A DNA stretch of 10,032 nt from positions 1,482-11,513 of the forward strand of contig DHHD01000111.1 of assembly GCA_002403105.1 (NCBI GenBank), read 5' to 3'. The position numbers and the translations under genes were made by a program. Below the pieces are notes generated by a model. The model searched no databases. It was not told where the DNA came from and was given only the letters and a program-made list of their open reading frames with translations. This DNA is from Anaerolineaceae bacterium UBA4781. Lineage in GTDB: Bacteria; Chloroflexota; Anaerolineae; Anaerolineales; Anaerolineaceae. This document shows, piece after piece, positions 1-6,838 of the stretch. How positions within the stretch are numbered: the first letter of the stretch is position 1; every line of letters starts with the position of its first letter.

Positions 1-475
1 CGCCATCTTCACAGTTATAGAAAGTGAAAGTGAAAACATTATAAGATTTGTCCACCGGCATGCTTGGGAACCAGCTTGAATCCAACCAGGGCATATCCGC
101 AGTTGCGTTTTCGTTGATCCCGGCTAACCCCCTATTCTGCAGCCAGTATGCTATTTGTTCCCAATCAGTTTTTTCTCCCATTGCCCAGTGCATCAGAACC
201 ACAACCGGAGCATTGAGATTTGCTGCCGGATAATAGGTACCTGTTAATGTTCTGCCATCTGAGGTTGTGAATTCGATTTCAATTTCTTCTTCCGCCAAAC
301 CGTTGGGTACAGCAACTTCATCAGATTCCGATTCATCTACTGTCGATTCTTCTTTTTCTGCTGCTTCAGGAACTGCAACTTCTGGTGTTGCCGCTTTACC
401 GGTAGAACATGCTGTAACTACCAGCAATAGGGCAAGTATGAAACACAGGATTAATGCAATGGATCGTTTTTTCAT
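1..475 (-). CDS. Lipoprotein, alpha/beta-hydrolase-like (3' end outside window)
   Basis: An open frame runs from ATG at 475 (complement) to the window edge without a stop, giving 158 codons of an incomplete gene. The N-terminus is a classic lipoprotein signal: Lys-Lys-Arg, a hydrophobic stretch, then a lipobox VTAC with Cys23 as the likely lipidated residue, followed by a low-complexity acidic linker (about residues 27-57). After the linker comes a strand-type sequence (SDGRTLTGTYYP, then VVVLMHWAMGE), which resembles the first strands and oxyanion loop of alpha/beta hydrolases of the dienelactone hydrolase or lysophospholipase type. The segment FTFYNCEDG near the edge fits the next strand. 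The catalytic Ser, Asp and His would lie outside the window, so activity cannot be judged. A strong AGGAGG lies 5 bases upstream of the ATG, inside a perfect inverted repeat. The protein is probably membrane-anchored on the outer face. Lipoprotein call is secure; hydrolase fold is likely. Confidence 0.8.
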   Translation of the reverse strand, partial: MKKRSIALILCFILALLLVVTACSTGKAATPEVAVPEAAEKEESTVDESESDEVAVPNGLAEEEIEIEFTTSDGRTLTGTYYPAANLNAPVVVLMHWAMGEKTDWEQIAYWLQNRGLAGINENATADMPWLDSSWFPSMPVDKSYNVFTFTFYNCEDG

Positions 476-480
476 TCTAT

Positions 481-515
481 CCTCCTTGCTCATCTATTTA
501 ATTCTATCAAGGAGG
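481..515 (-). promoter_or_regulatory. Inverted repeat sequestering a Shine-Dalgarno
   Basis: Read on the minus strand, CCTCCTTG (508-515) is followed after 19 bases by its exact complement CAAGGAGG (481-488), which contains the Shine-Dalgarno of the lipoprotein gene starting at 475. In mRNA, the 8-bp stem would bury the whole ribosome binding site. It lies in the 60-base gap after the DUF4203-like gene and lacks a following U-run, so it does not look like a terminator. A role in translational control is inference. Confidence 0.45.
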
Positions 516-535
516 CTCTACTTTTCAAACAGTTT

Positions 536-1036
536 TCAATCTTTTGATTTCATATTCCCTTGAACAATTAACCCGATCAGGAATAGAACTACCAGCACAA
601 CGATGGAAAGTGGAGATGCTAGGTTCAAGGATGTTGAGATAAGAATAGCTCCGCAGGCAGTAGTTAAAATAATCAGCGCCCAATCGAACATCGTTCCAGC
701 TAAAATTGCTCCCAGCACTCCACCCACAATGATCACCAGCCAATAATAATTGCCAAGGTCGAAATGAAGCATGGGCAGCAGCGCATAGATCACATAAGCC
801 CCTGCTGCGAATCCGGCAATGCTGATCGCCGTGCTTTTTATGAATACAGCCAAAAATATTCCTAATAACCCCAAAACAACCGCAATGATCAAAATCACGT
901 TACCCGATTGGTTTGGCAAGAGTTTAGGTGCCAGGCTGTAACCAATAAAAAAGCCAATTCCGCCGGTGAACAACCAGAAAAATTTTCTCCCCAAGATCAG
1001 CATGCAAATTCCGACAACAAGATACGCCAGATTCAT
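536..1036 (-). CDS. DUF4203-like polytopic membrane protein
   Basis: A 166-residue, very hydrophobic protein with about six to seven predicted membrane segments (roughly residues 3-16, 19-37, 46-66, 70-88, 96-116, 117-135, 141-158) and almost no soluble portion. Gly-rich helices (GGIGFFIGY, GFAAGAY, GGVLGAILAG) and a C-terminal FLIGLIVQ followed by a short charged tail are typical of DUF4203/TM7SF3-like proteins, whose function is not known. The start at 1036 is supported by GGGAG about 7 bases upstream. It ends 60 bases before the lipoprotein gene, in the same direction, so the two may be cotranscribed. A terminator hairpin lies upstream, separating it from the previous minus-strand gene, and a TATAAT at 1071-1076 (complement) could serve as its own promoter. 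No catalytic motif is visible. It could also be a simple integral membrane protein outside DUF4203. Confidence 0.7.
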   Translation of the reverse strand: MNLAYLVVGICMLILGRKFFWLFTGGIGFFIGYSLAPKLLPNQSGNVILIIAVVLGLLGIFLAVFIKSTAISIAGFAAGAYVIYALLPMLHFDLGNYYWLVIIVGGVLGAILAGTMFDWALIILTTACGAILISTSLNLASPLSIVVLVVLFLIGLIVQGNMKSKD

Positions 1037-1070
1037 TTTTAAACTCCCAGTAGCAATTTCATGTTATTCA

Positions 1071-1099
1071 ATTATATTATCTTGTTTTGAGGAAATAAA
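1071..1099 (-). promoter_or_regulatory. Possible sigma-70 promoter for the DUF4203-like gene
   Basis: On the minus strand a perfect -10 TATAAT (1071-1076) has a weak -35 TTTATT (1094-1099) at a 17-base spacing. It falls between the terminator palindrome and the start codon at 1036, where a new promoter is expected. Confidence 0.4.
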
Positions 1100-1101
1100 T
1101 A

Positions 1102-1137
1102 AAAAATGCAGGTTCTTTCGAAAGAACCTGCATTTTT
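1102..1137. terminator. Perfect 36-nt palindrome, bidirectional terminator
   Basis: The sequence from 1102 to 1137 equals its own reverse complement: A5, then TGCAGGTTCTTT with its mirror arm, then T5. Folded, it gives a long stem with a GC-containing middle (GCAGGTTC/GAACCTGC) and a tiny central TTCGAA apex. A T-run follows the stem on either strand, as in rho-independent terminators. It begins 2 bases past the stop codon of the minus-strand gene ending at 1140, so it most likely terminates that gene. Confidence 0.85.
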
Positions 1138-1139
1138 GA

Positions 1140-1847
1140 TCATTTTTTGCGTAGCACAGCGCGTAAGATGACAAAAATTCCCACCACGATCAACGCCACC
1201 GGAAAGGCTGGCAGTCCTGCTGGAACCAAGTTCTTGCTGCTGATATTCAAGATCAGTTCGAAGAATACGAAGAAAATGAAAAACATGGTCAAACCAGCTT
1301 CGATCAATCCCTTCCCATTCTTCACAATGGATGCTCGATTTTGCCTCTTTCCATAAATGACCTGTGCCACCCCGATGGAGGTCGGAGCAAGCAAAGCCCA
1401 TGCATATGCCCAGCTTGCCCACATATCAAAAAGCTGCTGCAGGAGAAAGATGAGACCAAGTGCCATCATCATGGAACCCAGGATCGCTAATCCTTCTGCA
1501 TGCGAATCTTTTGTGGAAATCGCGCTCAAAAAGATCACACCACCGGGAATAATAAAGATGAATGGCCACGTGATCGATTCGAAACGAAAACCAAGCAGCT
1601 CACCCACCAGCAGAACAATACCCAAAATGAGCAACCCTGCTCCCAGAAGCATAGGTCCATGCAAGAAAGATGAAGAGGTGTCAGATTTCTTGGGTTGTTC
1701 TTTTTCAGGCTCGCTTTTTCGTACTGCCTTTGCAGATGCTTCCCCTTTAACCTTTTTTTCAGGTACAGCTTCTTTTACAGGAGCTGCAGCTTTTTCTTCA
1801 GCCTCAAGCGGTGTTACATCAATTACTTTTTCTTTTTTTGTTGCCAT
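1140..1847 (-). CDS. Membrane protein with charged N-terminal tail, unknown function
   Basis: The first ~60 of 235 residues form a Lys/Glu/Ala/Pro-rich, probably disordered cytoplasmic tail. The rest holds about six hydrophobic segments (around residues 64-85, 93-111, 117-139, 144-165, 181-202, 211-231). The WPFIFIIPGG and GLIFLLQQL segments recall the small membrane modules of LiaF/DUF5668-type proteins, but I see no diagnostic motif and do not assign a function. The frame is open back to 1898, but the likely start is the second of two consecutive ATGs (1850 and 1847): AGGATGGTGG at 1851-1860 lies just upstream, and the MATKKEKVID start looks natural. The first ATG is equally possible. A strong terminator follows the stop immediately, so the gene seems to end its own transcript rather than continue into the next membrane-protein gene. 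Confidence 0.75.
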   Translation of the reverse strand: MATKKEKVIDVTPLEAEEKAAAPVKEAVPEKKVKGEASAKAVRKSEPEKEQPKKSDTSSSFLHGPMLLGAGLLILGIVLLVGELLGFRFESITWPFIFIIPGGVIFLSAISTKDSHAEGLAILGSMMMALGLIFLLQQLFDMWASWAYAWALLAPTSIGVAQVIYGKRQNRASIVKNGKGLIEAGLTMFFIFFVFFELILNISSKNLVPAGLPAFPVALIVVGIFVILRAVLRKK

Positions 1848-1925
1848 CATCCACCATCCTGTATGATCAATTCCATATCGTTTCTTGAATATACGCAAAA
1901 TCTATAGAATGGTTGCGGGTAGCGA

Positions 1926-1948
1926 CTTGCTGGAATCTTCTCAGCAAG
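1926..1948 (-). repeat. Inverted repeat spanning the CDF stop codon
   Basis: CTTGCTG (1926-1932) and CAGCAAG (1942-1948) form a perfect 7-bp stem with a 9-base loop, overlapping the UGA stop at 1941-1943 of the cation exporter. No T-run follows on the minus strand, so it is at best a weak terminator or a 3'-end stabilising hairpin. Confidence 0.3.
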
Positions 1949-2825
1949 GCATCGAACAGTCCTCTTTGAGGTATTCGAATTCTACCGTGGTATGCTCGCA
2001 GTGAAATTCCCTTGCGATTTCGCGGATGGAATTCTTTATAATACGGATCTCCGGGCTCTTCGATCCTTCAGCCAGTACGATATGGGTGGTTAAGACATTT
2101 TCTTCTCCATCCAAAGACCATACATGTGTATGGTGCACGTCCACAACCTTTTCCAGACGTTTTATCCTTCGCTCAATTTCATCCATATCTACTTCCGCCG
2201 GTACAGCTTGCAGGAAAAGGGTAATAGTCTCAATCAGAGTCTTGATCACATGATATAGCACAAAGACCGATAATCCCATGGAAAGGATCGGGTCAAGCGC
2301 CGGCTGGTCTACAAACATCATCACAATGCTTACTACCAAAACTGCCACCCACCCTAAAACATCTTCCAGTAAATGCCAGGTCAGCATTTTGGCATTCATC
2401 GATTTTCCATGCTGCATGCGGTAGGCTGCAAAACCGTTGATGGCAATGCCGATCAACGCGAAAATTGCCATGCCTTTTACATCGGTTTGAACCGGGTTTG
2501 CCAGGCGCAGGATGGCCTCCCGCACGATAAAAAAAGATCCAATCACTAAAATGATGGCATTGATCACTGCACCGAGTAAAGAAAAACGTCTGAAACCGTA
2601 AGAATACTTTCCATTGCGGTCGCGATGCGATAGTTTTTCAAAATACCACGCTAATCCTAATGAGATGCTGTCTCCAAGATCATGCAGCGAATCAGATAGA
2701 ATAGCCACGGAATTAATAAACAATCCACCGATGAATTCAACGACTGCAAAAATGAGATTTAAAAAGAATGCCAGTTTAATATTTCCAACTGTACTGGCTG
2801 TATGCTCATGTTCATGTGTATGCAT
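1941..2825 (-). CDS. Cation diffusion facilitator (zinc-type efflux transporter)
   Basis: A 294-residue CDF protein, the usual length for CzcD/ZitB-like exporters that exchange cytoplasmic Zn2+ (or Cd2+/Co2+) for protons. The N-terminus is His-rich (MHTHEHEH). Six membrane segments follow; segment 2 carries SVAILSDSLHDLGDS with His48 and Asp52, and segment 5 carries WHLLED with His151 and Asp155. The HxxxD pair in both helices is the zinc-site signature seen in ZitB and ZnT proteins, distinct from the DxxxD of YiiP. The cytoplasmic C-terminal domain starts near residue 208 and contains HHTHVW (231-236) and HCEHTTVEFE (275-284), typical dimer and metal-binding elements. The frame extends to a TTG at 2843, but the ATG at 2825 gives the usual His-rich start; neither has a good Shine-Dalgarno. 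It is divergent from the dehydrogenase gene, with a dyad in the shared upstream region. Confidence 0.93.
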   Translation of the reverse strand: MHTHEHEHTASTVGNIKLAFFLNLIFAVVEFIGGLFINSVAILSDSLHDLGDSISLGLAWYFEKLSHRDRNGKYSYGFRRFSLLGAVINAIILVIGSFFIVREAILRLANPVQTDVKGMAIFALIGIAINGFAAYRMQHGKSMNAKMLTWHLLEDVLGWVAVLVVSIVMMFVDQPALDPILSMGLSVFVLYHVIKTLIETITLFLQAVPAEVDMDEIERRIKRLEKVVDVHHTHVWSLDGEENVLTTHIVLAEGSKSPEIRIIKNSIREIAREFHCEHTTVEFEYLKEDCSMPC

Positions 2826-2856
2826 TTTTTTAATGTCTTTCAATTTATAATGATTA

Positions 2857-2885
2857 CCAAATTCTACCTTATTCGATGAATTTGG
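2857..2885. promoter_or_regulatory. Dyad operator candidate in the divergent promoter region
   Basis: CCAAATTC (2857-2864) and its exact complement GAATTTGG (2878-2885) are separated by 13 bases; half-site centres are 21 bp apart, two helical turns. The dyad sits in the 85-bp region between the minus-strand zinc exporter and the plus-strand dehydrogenase. A TATAAT (plus, 2846-2851) overlaps a TATAAA (minus, 2844-2849), so the dyad would cover the -35 area of the exporter promoter and the start of the dehydrogenase leader. Operator function is inferred. Confidence 0.4.
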
Positions 2886-2910
2886 ATGCTTTTTTTCATA
2901 GGAGAAAGAT

Positions 2911-3819
2911 ATGAAAGTAGGTTACATCGGTTTGGGCATCATGGGAAAACCCATGGCCAAAAATATATTAAAAGGTGGTTTTTCTCTGGTTGTGTATAAC
3001 CGCAGCCAGGCCGCGGTAGAGGAACTTGTTCATGCAGGGGCGCTGCGCGCTTCTTCTCCACAAGAAGTCGCAGAACAGGTGGATGTGATCTTCACCAATT
3101 TACCTGATTCACCGGATGTGGAAAAAGTTGTCCTGCAAGAACATGGCATTCTGGCAGGTGCGCATACCGGTCTGATCTATGTGGATAATTCAACGATCAA
3201 ACCCATGGTCGCGCGCCAGCTTGCTGCATTACTGGCAGAAAAGGGTGTCATGAGTTTGGATGCTCCTGTCAGCGGTGGTGAGATTGGTGCTATCAATGGA
3301 ACGCTTTCCATCATGGTGGGTGGACCGCAGGCAGCCCTTGAAAGAGTACGCCCCATTCTCAACACCATCGGAAAGACCATCACCCATGTTGGAGAAAGCG
3401 GCGCCGGTCAAATTGCCAAAGCTGCCAATCAGATCATGGTCGCTGCACAGATGGTTGCCATGGCAGAATTGCTGATCTTCGCACAACAAGCCGGGGCAGA
3501 TCCGCAAAAGGTTATTCAAGCAATTCAAAAAGGAGCTGCCCAATGCTGGACGCTCGATAATAAACCGCAGCGCCTCTTTGACGGGAACCGCACTCCCGGA
3601 TTCAAAGCCGGTCTACAAGCCAAGGATCTCAATATCATCATGGAATCCTCTCGTGAATTTGGAGTACCGCTCCCCCTCACCGCCATAACCACACAGCTTT
3701 ACCAAGCCATGCTGCAGAACGGTATGCAAGATCTGGATAATTCCGCTGTCATCGGGATCATCGAGAGATTAGCCAATACAACATTATCGATTGCAGTCGA
3801 TACTACACACAGGAACTAA
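2911..3819 (+). CDS. NAD(P)-dependent beta-hydroxyacid dehydrogenase (3-hydroxyisobutyrate dehydrogenase / tartronate semialdehyde reductase family)
   Basis: A 302-residue cytosolic oxidoreductase of normal family length. The Rossmann domain opens with the glycine motif GLGIMG (7-12) in the family signature GYIGLGIMGKPMAKNI. Asn30-Arg31-Ser32 at the end of strand 2 suggests NADP(H) preference. The substrate signature DAPVSGG is at 117-123, and the catalytic lysine is Lys170 in GQIAKAANQ, with Asn173. The C-terminal all-helical half carries the KDLNI segment. Enzymes of this family interconvert a beta-hydroxyacid and its semialdehyde (3-hydroxyisobutyrate, tartronate semialdehyde, or succinic/glyoxylic semialdehyde); GarR/GlxR-like is the nearest overall feel, but the substrate cannot be fixed from sequence. 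AGGAG lies about 7 bases upstream of the ATG. The downstream methyltransferase begins one base after its stop, so they are probably one operon. Confidence 0.93.
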   Translation: MKVGYIGLGIMGKPMAKNILKGGFSLVVYNRSQAAVEELVHAGALRASSPQEVAEQVDVIFTNLPDSPDVEKVVLQEHGILAGAHTGLIYVDNSTIKPMVARQLAALLAEKGVMSLDAPVSGGEIGAINGTLSIMVGGPQAALERVRPILNTIGKTITHVGESGAGQIAKAANQIMVAAQMVAMAELLIFAQQAGADPQKVIQAIQKGAAQCWTLDNKPQRLFDGNRTPGFKAGLQAKDLNIIMESSREFGVPLPLTAITTQLYQAMLQNGMQDLDNSAVIGIIERLANTTLSIAVDTTHRN

Positions 3820-3820
3820 A

Positions 3821-4516
3821 ATGGATCATTTTATTGAAATTTATCAAAATCAAACACACAGCTATCATCAAATGATCGATGCCGAAGATTTCGAGAATAA
3901 TCTTCTCAAAACGATCCTGCAATTTACCTCAATCAATACCCGCACTGTTCTTGACCTGGGCAGCGGTACAGGTAGGCTCCCTCTGCTTTTCAGAGAACAA
4001 AAACCGGAACTGGTTGCATTGGATATCAGCTATCCGATGCTGCTGGAGCAAAAAGTTCAAAAACAATTCGTTGCGGAAACATGGGATCTGGTAACAGGTG
4101 ATATCCGCATTCTTCCCATTCGAAATGCTTGGGCGGATGTGACCACCGCCGGATGGGCAGCGGGTCATTTTTGTGGTTGGTACCCCGAAACCTGGCAGCA
4201 AGAGATCGACCGCTTTATTCAAGAAATGCAGCGCGTAACCAAACCCTCGGGTACTCTTTTTATTATGGAAACACTGGGTACCGGCAAAGAAACCCCTGCT
4301 CCCCCAACCCCGGCGCTGGCAAAATATTATGCACACATCGAATCAAAATGGGGTTTCCACCGCGAGGTGATCCGTACCGATTACAAATTCAAGTCCTTGC
4401 ATGATGCAAAAGAAAAGACCACCTTCTTCTTCGGAGAAGAACTCGCCCAGGCTATTGATACAAAAGGATGGCAAATTATTCCGGAATGGACCGGGGTTTG
4501 GCATCGAATGAATTAG
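3821..4516 (+). CDS. Class I SAM-dependent methyltransferase
   Basis: A 231-residue protein with a seven-strand SAM-binding fold. Motif I is TVLDLGSGTGRLP (about residues 42-54), with the acidic ribose-binding Asp68 in VALDIS, GDIRILPI at 93-100 as the next SAM-binding loop, and a long region ending in KPSGTLFIMETLG (141-153) as the strand after the usual helix. The substrate is not evident; Trp- and Phe-rich segments (GWAAGHFCGWYPETW, 111-125) line the probable acceptor region. The frame is open back to a TTG at 3791, inside the dehydrogenase gene, but ATG at 3821 is better: AGGAACTAAA precedes it and it follows the upstream stop by one base, a translational-coupling arrangement. The pairing with a beta-hydroxyacid dehydrogenase may simply be cotranscription. 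Confidence 0.88.
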   Translation: MDHFIEIYQNQTHSYHQMIDAEDFENNLLKTILQFTSINTRTVLDLGSGTGRLPLLFREQKPELVALDISYPMLLEQKVQKQFVAETWDLVTGDIRILPIRNAWADVTTAGWAAGHFCGWYPETWQQEIDRFIQEMQRVTKPSGTLFIMETLGTGKETPAPPTPALAKYYAHIESKWGFHREVIRTDYKFKSLHDAKEKTTFFFGEELAQAIDTKGWQIIPEWTGVWHRMN

Positions 4517-4538
4517 CTTTCTGAAAATTGATGAACCG

Positions 4539-5327
4539 TTAATCAGAGATTTCTGCACGAAAAACGGTTGCTGCTTCTCCATGCAGTTCAACACGTTCGC
4601 CTTTCATTTCCACCAGCATGCTGCCGCCGCGTGCCGATGCCTGGAATGCGCGCAAGGGATTTTTATGCAGTTTTTCCATCCAGAATGGTCCCAGGCTGCA
4701 GTGCGCCGAGCCGGTGACCGGGTCTTCATTCACCCCCAGCGCAGGTGCAAAGAAACGTGATATGAAATCATAAGCCGGGTCATCTGACCGGCTGGTTACC
4801 GCCAGATCGCCATTTCCAATTTCGACCATTTTCTTGAAATCAGGTTTCATTTTTCTGACCAGATCAGCATCCTTTACTTCGACCAACCAATGCGTTCCCG
4901 CCTGCCAGATCGTGCCCTGCTCCAAGCCTAGCGCATCTAAGAGTGCAGGTTTTTCAACCGATTGGACTCCTTGAAACGCAGGAAAATTCAATACCACCGC
5001 ACCGCTTTCCCAGCGCGCAGTGAGTAATCCGCTCAAGGTATGAAAGTGGATCACATGCTCGGTTGGGATGATCTTCTCACTGAAAAGGATCCAGGCGCTT
5101 GCCAGTGTGGCATGCCCGCATAATTTCACCTCAGTAGCTGGCGTAAACCAGCGCAGTCCATAACCATCTTCGTGTTGGATTAAAAAGGCAGTCTCAGAGA
5201 GATTCATTTCTGCTGCCAGAGCTTGCATCCAGGCAGCCAGCTTTTTTGTTTTTAATAAACACACAGCCGCCGGGTTGCCATGAAAGATATCTTTGGTGAA
5301 CGCATCCACTTGAAATAATTGGATCAT
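4539..5327 (-). CDS. PhzF-family isomerase/epimerase-like protein
   Basis: A 262-residue member of the PhzF superfamily (phenazine biosynthesis protein PhzF and the many related proteins of unknown substrate), with the diaminopimelate-epimerase-like double-barrel fold. Family landmarks are in order: QVDAFTKDIFHGNPAAV (6-22), the catalytic acid Glu45 in LSETAFL, FTPATEVKLCGHAT (61-74), and near the end GVNEDPVTGSAH (198-209). There is no sign of other phenazine genes, so a phenazine role is not implied; most such solo proteins act on uncharacterised small metabolites. The start at 5327 is supported by AGGAG 8 bases upstream. It converges on the methyltransferase gene with a 22-base gap and I see no terminator hairpin between them. 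Confidence 0.93.
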   Translation of the reverse strand: MIQLFQVDAFTKDIFHGNPAAVCLLKTKKLAAWMQALAAEMNLSETAFLIQHEDGYGLRWFTPATEVKLCGHATLASAWILFSEKIIPTEHVIHFHTLSGLLTARWESGAVVLNFPAFQGVQSVEKPALLDALGLEQGTIWQAGTHWLVEVKDADLVRKMKPDFKKMVEIGNGDLAVTSRSDDPAYDFISRFFAPALGVNEDPVTGSAHCSLGPFWMEKLHKNPLRAFQASARGGSMLVEMKGERVELHGEAATVFRAEISD

Positions 5328-5441
5328 GCTGCTCTCCTGAATAGTTTAATTGGATACTATTGTACGCGAAATCTTTGCACCGCCAGCCCTGCTGATTAAT
5401 GTTAAAATGGGTTCCATCTTACGGAAGGGAATCCTGTCTGC

Positions 5442-5999
5442 ATGCAAGCTTTTATAAAGAATATTCTAAAGAAAGATGTCTCCCAATCTGAGAAATTACG
5501 CAGTCTGGGAGAAAATAAAATACTGCACCCTCTGGCAGTCTTTCTGGCACATTCCGGGGATTCCTGGTACTGGCTGGCGTTGCTCTTTCTGATCTGGATA
5601 TTTTCAAGATCCATCTGGCATACCTATTCCGCTTTTCTGGCGGCTTCCATTTTATTTCAGGCTGTTCTGGTACTGGCAATAAAATTCATCATCAAGCGCA
5701 GCCGCCCGGTTGGTGAATGGGGAGCGATCTATCGTAACAGTGATCCGCATTCTTTCCCCTCCGGTCACGCTACCAGGGCTGCCATGCTGGCCGTTCTCTT
5801 TTGGGGATTGCATCTAACACCATTGGCCATCATCCTTACCGTTTGGGTTTTTCTGGTGAGCTTCGCGCGGGTTATCCTGGGCGTGCACTATCTCAGTGAT
5901 GTCATCGCAGGCTGGGCGCTGGGTATAGTGCTTGGATTTTGCATGCTTTGGTTGCAACCATCTCTATACCAAATTTTCCCATGGGTTTTCTTTCGATAA
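5442..5999 (+). CDS. PAP2-family membrane phosphatase
   Basis: A 185-residue integral membrane phosphatase of the type-2 phosphatidic acid phosphatase family. The three-part active site is intact: KFIIKRSRP (81-89, KxxxxxxRP), SFPSGHA (104-110, with the acid-base His109) and ARVILGVHYLSD (142-153), where His149 is the phospho-accepting nucleophile and Asp153 its partner. The usual Ser before Arg143 is Ala, a common tolerated change. Hydrophobic segments lie around 42-56, 61-80, 113-137 and 155-171. Likely substrates are undecaprenyl pyrophosphate (BcrC-like), phosphatidylglycerophosphate or phosphatidate; the short length favours a BcrC- or PgpB-like role in lipid-carrier recycling. The GGAAGGGA upstream of the ATG is somewhat distant (about 11 bases). 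The gene diverges from the PhzF-like gene with 114 bases between. Confidence 0.9.
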   Translation: MQAFIKNILKKDVSQSEKLRSLGENKILHPLAVFLAHSGDSWYWLALLFLIWIFSRSIWHTYSAFLAASILFQAVLVLAIKFIIKRSRPVGEWGAIYRNSDPHSFPSGHATRAAMLAVLFWGLHLTPLAIILTVWVFLVSFARVILGVHYLSDVIAGWALGIVLGFCMLWLQPSLYQIFPWVFFR

Positions 6000-6067
6000 G
6001 CCACTCCATCCGCTCTCTATACCAATGCAATATAATTTGATTTAGGATCAAAAGGGAGGATTTTTCA

Positions 6068-6793
6068 ATGAAACCAATTTTACAGGATCTTCTGGATCAT
6101 CTCCGGGAAGACTGTCCCGTGAAGAGTATGGGTGTTTATGCACATTCTATTCTGGTAACCAGCCGCTTCAGTGGCATGGCATCCACCATTCTGAGCAGTC
6201 AACCGCATGCTGAAGAACAGATTTCACAGGCCGGCAGTCTATTGAAAAAAACTGCTCTGCAGCTCGCTGTACTATGCACATCCTCGAATTCTCTCGAAGC
6301 CGGAATTGGATTGGCCGCCATTAATTCTTTGCTGGAACCTCCTCCAACAAATCTACGATCGGTCAATGCTGTTAGTGTGCTTGAAGAAAAAGGAAAAGGG
6401 AAGAAGATCGCATTGATCGGTCATTTTCCTTTCATTCCCAGATTAAAAAACGTTGCAGAAACTTTATGGGTGATCGATTTGAATCCAACCGCAGGCGAAT
6501 TCAACCCATCCGATGCTCCCCGTCTCTTACCGCAAGCGGATATCGTTGCCATGACCGCCAACACCTTGCTCACCAATGCGGCGGAAAGATATATCAGCCT
6601 GTGCAGTTCCGCTGCCCTCAAGGTCATGCTGGGACCCAGCACGCCCATGTCTCCCATCCTTTTTGAGCACGGTTTGGATATTCTGGCAGGCGTCCGTATC
6701 ACCGATGTGGATACGGTGCAGCGTTTCCTTTCACAGGGCGCTTCTTTTTCACAGGTACATGGGGTCGAAAAAATTACCCTCACGAAAGAATAA
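6068..6793 (+). CDS. DUF364 / DUF4213 protein (putative heavy-metal chelation family)
   Basis: A 241-residue soluble protein matching the two-part DUF4213-DUF364 architecture: an enolase-N-like start, then a Rossmann-like C-terminal half. Recognisable blocks are GIGLAAINSLL (79-89), KKIALIGHFPFIPRLK (112-127), the DLNPTAGEFNPSDAPRLLPQAD stretch (137-158), MTANTLLTN (162-170), MLGPSTPMSPILFEHG (187-202) and LAGVRITD (206-213). The family is annotated as putative heavy-metal chelation; its biochemical role is not established. ATG at 6068 has GGGAGGA 7 bases upstream. A TATAAT at 6031-6036 without a clear -35 could be its promoter, followed by a small TTTGAT/ATCAAA repeat (6036-6052). The selenocysteine tRNA follows, but has its own promoter-like sequence, so any functional link is only positional. 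Confidence 0.88.
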   Translation: MKPILQDLLDHLREDCPVKSMGVYAHSILVTSRFSGMASTILSSQPHAEEQISQAGSLLKKTALQLAVLCTSSNSLEAGIGLAAINSLLEPPPTNLRSVNAVSVLEEKGKGKKIALIGHFPFIPRLKNVAETLWVIDLNPTAGEFNPSDAPRLLPQADIVAMTANTLLTNAAERYISLCSSAALKVMLGPSTPMSPILFEHGLDILAGVRITDVDTVQRFLSQGASFSQVHGVEKITLTKE

Positions 6794-6803
6794 AGACCTT
6801 CCC

Positions 6804-6832
6804 TTTACAATCACTATGCTCTGGTATATCCT
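6804..6832 (+). promoter_or_regulatory. Sigma-70-type promoter of the selenocysteine tRNA gene
   Basis: TTTACA (6804-6809) and TATCCT (6827-6832) are separated by exactly 17 bases. The expected transcription start, about 7 bases after the -10, is 6839, the first base of the tRNA. A 5' leader would then be absent or very short. The position, 11 bases past the stop of the DUF364 gene, suggests independent transcription. Confidence 0.6.
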
Positions 6833-6838
6833 TTAACC

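Noticed and set aside
1357..1866. Long plus-strand open frame (169 codons) opposite the charged-tail membrane protein.
   Set aside because: It lies wholly antisense to a convincing membrane protein, has no Shine-Dalgarno, and its composition mirrors the other strand.
1926..1948. Hairpin overlapping the UGA stop of the cation exporter, with a Cys just before it, considered as a SECIS with a C-terminal Cys-selenocysteine, given selC in the window.
   Set aside because: The UGA itself sits in the stem, the apical loop is too close to it, and the extension after UGA is 12 unremarkable residues with no known CDF counterpart.
4543..4577. Short inverted repeat near the convergent ends of the methyltransferase and PhzF-like genes (AACCGT with ACGGTT).
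   Set aside because: The spacing is large, it lies within the PhzF coding end, and no T-run follows, so it is not a credible terminator.
4539..5327. Phenazine biosynthesis cluster suggested by the PhzF-family protein.
   Set aside because: No other phenazine gene is present, and most PhzF-family proteins are unrelated to phenazines.
5340..5361. AATAGT/ACTATT inverted repeat upstream of the PhzF-like gene.
   Set aside because: Only six AT-rich base pairs with a 10-base spacer; expected by chance in an AT-rich intergenic region.
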